A stretch of 64,000 nt of DNA from Paracoccus solventivorans (GTDB lineage Bacteria > Pseudomonadota > Alphaproteobacteria > Rhodobacterales > Rhodobacteraceae), in assembly GCF_900142875.1 (NCBI RefSeq), contig NZ_FRCK01000004.1, forward strand, positions 185,068 through 249,067. Direction: 5' to 3'. Every line of letters begins with the position of its first letter. Position 1 is the stretch's first letter. Position numbers and translations under genes: made by a program. Below the pieces are notes generated by a model that was given only the letters and a program-made list of their open reading frames with translations, made no database searches and had not been told where the DNA came from. This document shows, in pieces, positions 63,848 through 64,000 of this stretch.

Positions 63848-64000
63848 TCAGACCTTCTCGGTCAGTTCCGGCAGGACGGTGAAGATATCGCCGACCAGGC
63901 CGTAATCTGCGATCTGGAAGATGGGGGCTTCCTCGTCCTTGTTGATGGCGACGATGACCTTGCTGTCCTTCATGCCGGCCAGGTGCTGGATCGCGCCCGA
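63848..64000 (-). CDS. etfA: Electron transfer flavoprotein alpha subunit, 3' end only
   Basis: The last 50 codons of a gene that runs off the right edge. They read [20 protein letters not shown] then [20 protein letters not shown] and LTEKV, which is the diagnostic C-terminus of ETF alpha (FAD-binding SGAIQH.AGM..S and NKD..APIF). ETF carries electrons from acyl-CoA dehydrogenases to ETF-QO, encoded at 47.7-49.3 kb. It lies 113 bases upstream of the 3-hydroxyacyl-CoA dehydrogenase on the same strand. Confidence 0.95.
   Translation of the reverse strand, partial: SGAIQHLAGMKDSKVIVAINKDEEAPIFQIADYGLVGDIFTVLPELTEKV

Overview
The window reads as chromosomal DNA of an alphaproteobacterium in the Rhodobacteraceae, most likely Paracoccus or a close relative. 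The evidence is very high G+C coding sequence, dense short operons with start/stop overlaps, a 54-residue aa3 oxidase subunit IV whose C-terminal helix closely matches the one I know from Paracoccus denitrificans, an endonuclease-type MutL, a DUF3035/BamF lipoprotein, a DUF1491 protein, and LYS1/LYS9-type saccharopine enzymes. I can support about 65 genes. I found no tRNA, rRNA, CRISPR array, insertion sequence or prophage.

Layout. 1-2.9 kb: the 3' end of an Ala-rich protein, then pnp with a strong terminator. 2.9-5.7 kb: three glycan genes. The first two (RgpF-like and GT25) are clearly AT-richer than the rest and look acquired; the third is a WaaE-like GT2. 5.7-7.7 kb: nagK-nagA. 7.8-12.2 kb: a two-gene RND efflux pump. 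12.2-19.8 kb: asd, pepA with an NlpC/P60 hydrolase, LYS1-LYS9, a PQQ-type sugar dehydrogenase and a DUF3775 gene. This last stretch holds a degraded tandem duplication and a cluster of the palindrome TGTGATCACA. 19.8-32.8 kb: mutL, a Gly-zipper lipoprotein, a pair of M16 peptidases, a YrbL-like gene, purH-lspA-bamF, a LysE exporter, an RluA-type pseudouridine synthase, a lipocalin and hslV-hslU. 32.8-40.2 kb: a putative glycan protein, an FAD reductase, an SbcCD-like pair (YhaO/YhaN type) and DUF1491.

40.2-45.6 kb is a housekeeping block on the minus strand: ispE, pdxJ, a membrane protein, acpS, lepB, rnc, era. 45.6-49.3 kb: a large TPR protein and ETF:ubiquinone oxidoreductase. 49.5-52.1 kb: greA, a membrane protein, azlC-azlD. 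52.2-56 kb: a lipoprotein, ctaH, an MBL hydrolase and an acyl-CoA dehydrogenase. 56-59.4 kb: a TsaC/Sua5 protein, a family 4-like uracil-DNA glycosylase, a DsbD N-terminal-like protein and YqgE. 59.5-62.5 kb: pyrB, a dihydroorotase-like gene that lacks catalytic residues, and plsY. The right edge holds a small membrane protein, 3-hydroxyacyl-CoA dehydrogenase and the 3' end of etfA. Acyl-CoA dehydrogenase, 3-hydroxyacyl-CoA dehydrogenase, etfA and ETF-QO together supply beta-oxidation and delivery of its electrons to quinone.

Two families of dispersed intergenic repeats recur: a GGTATTTGGACCAGAAAGAA hairpin, and an AAATATCC box next to a GGGGC/GCCCC hairpin. No obvious defence or mobile system is present. 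The observations I would follow first are the TGTGATCACA cluster, the junction-spanning tandem duplication, the pseudo-dihydroorotase, the glycosylase without Fe-S cysteines, and the terminator-like hairpin in the greA leader.
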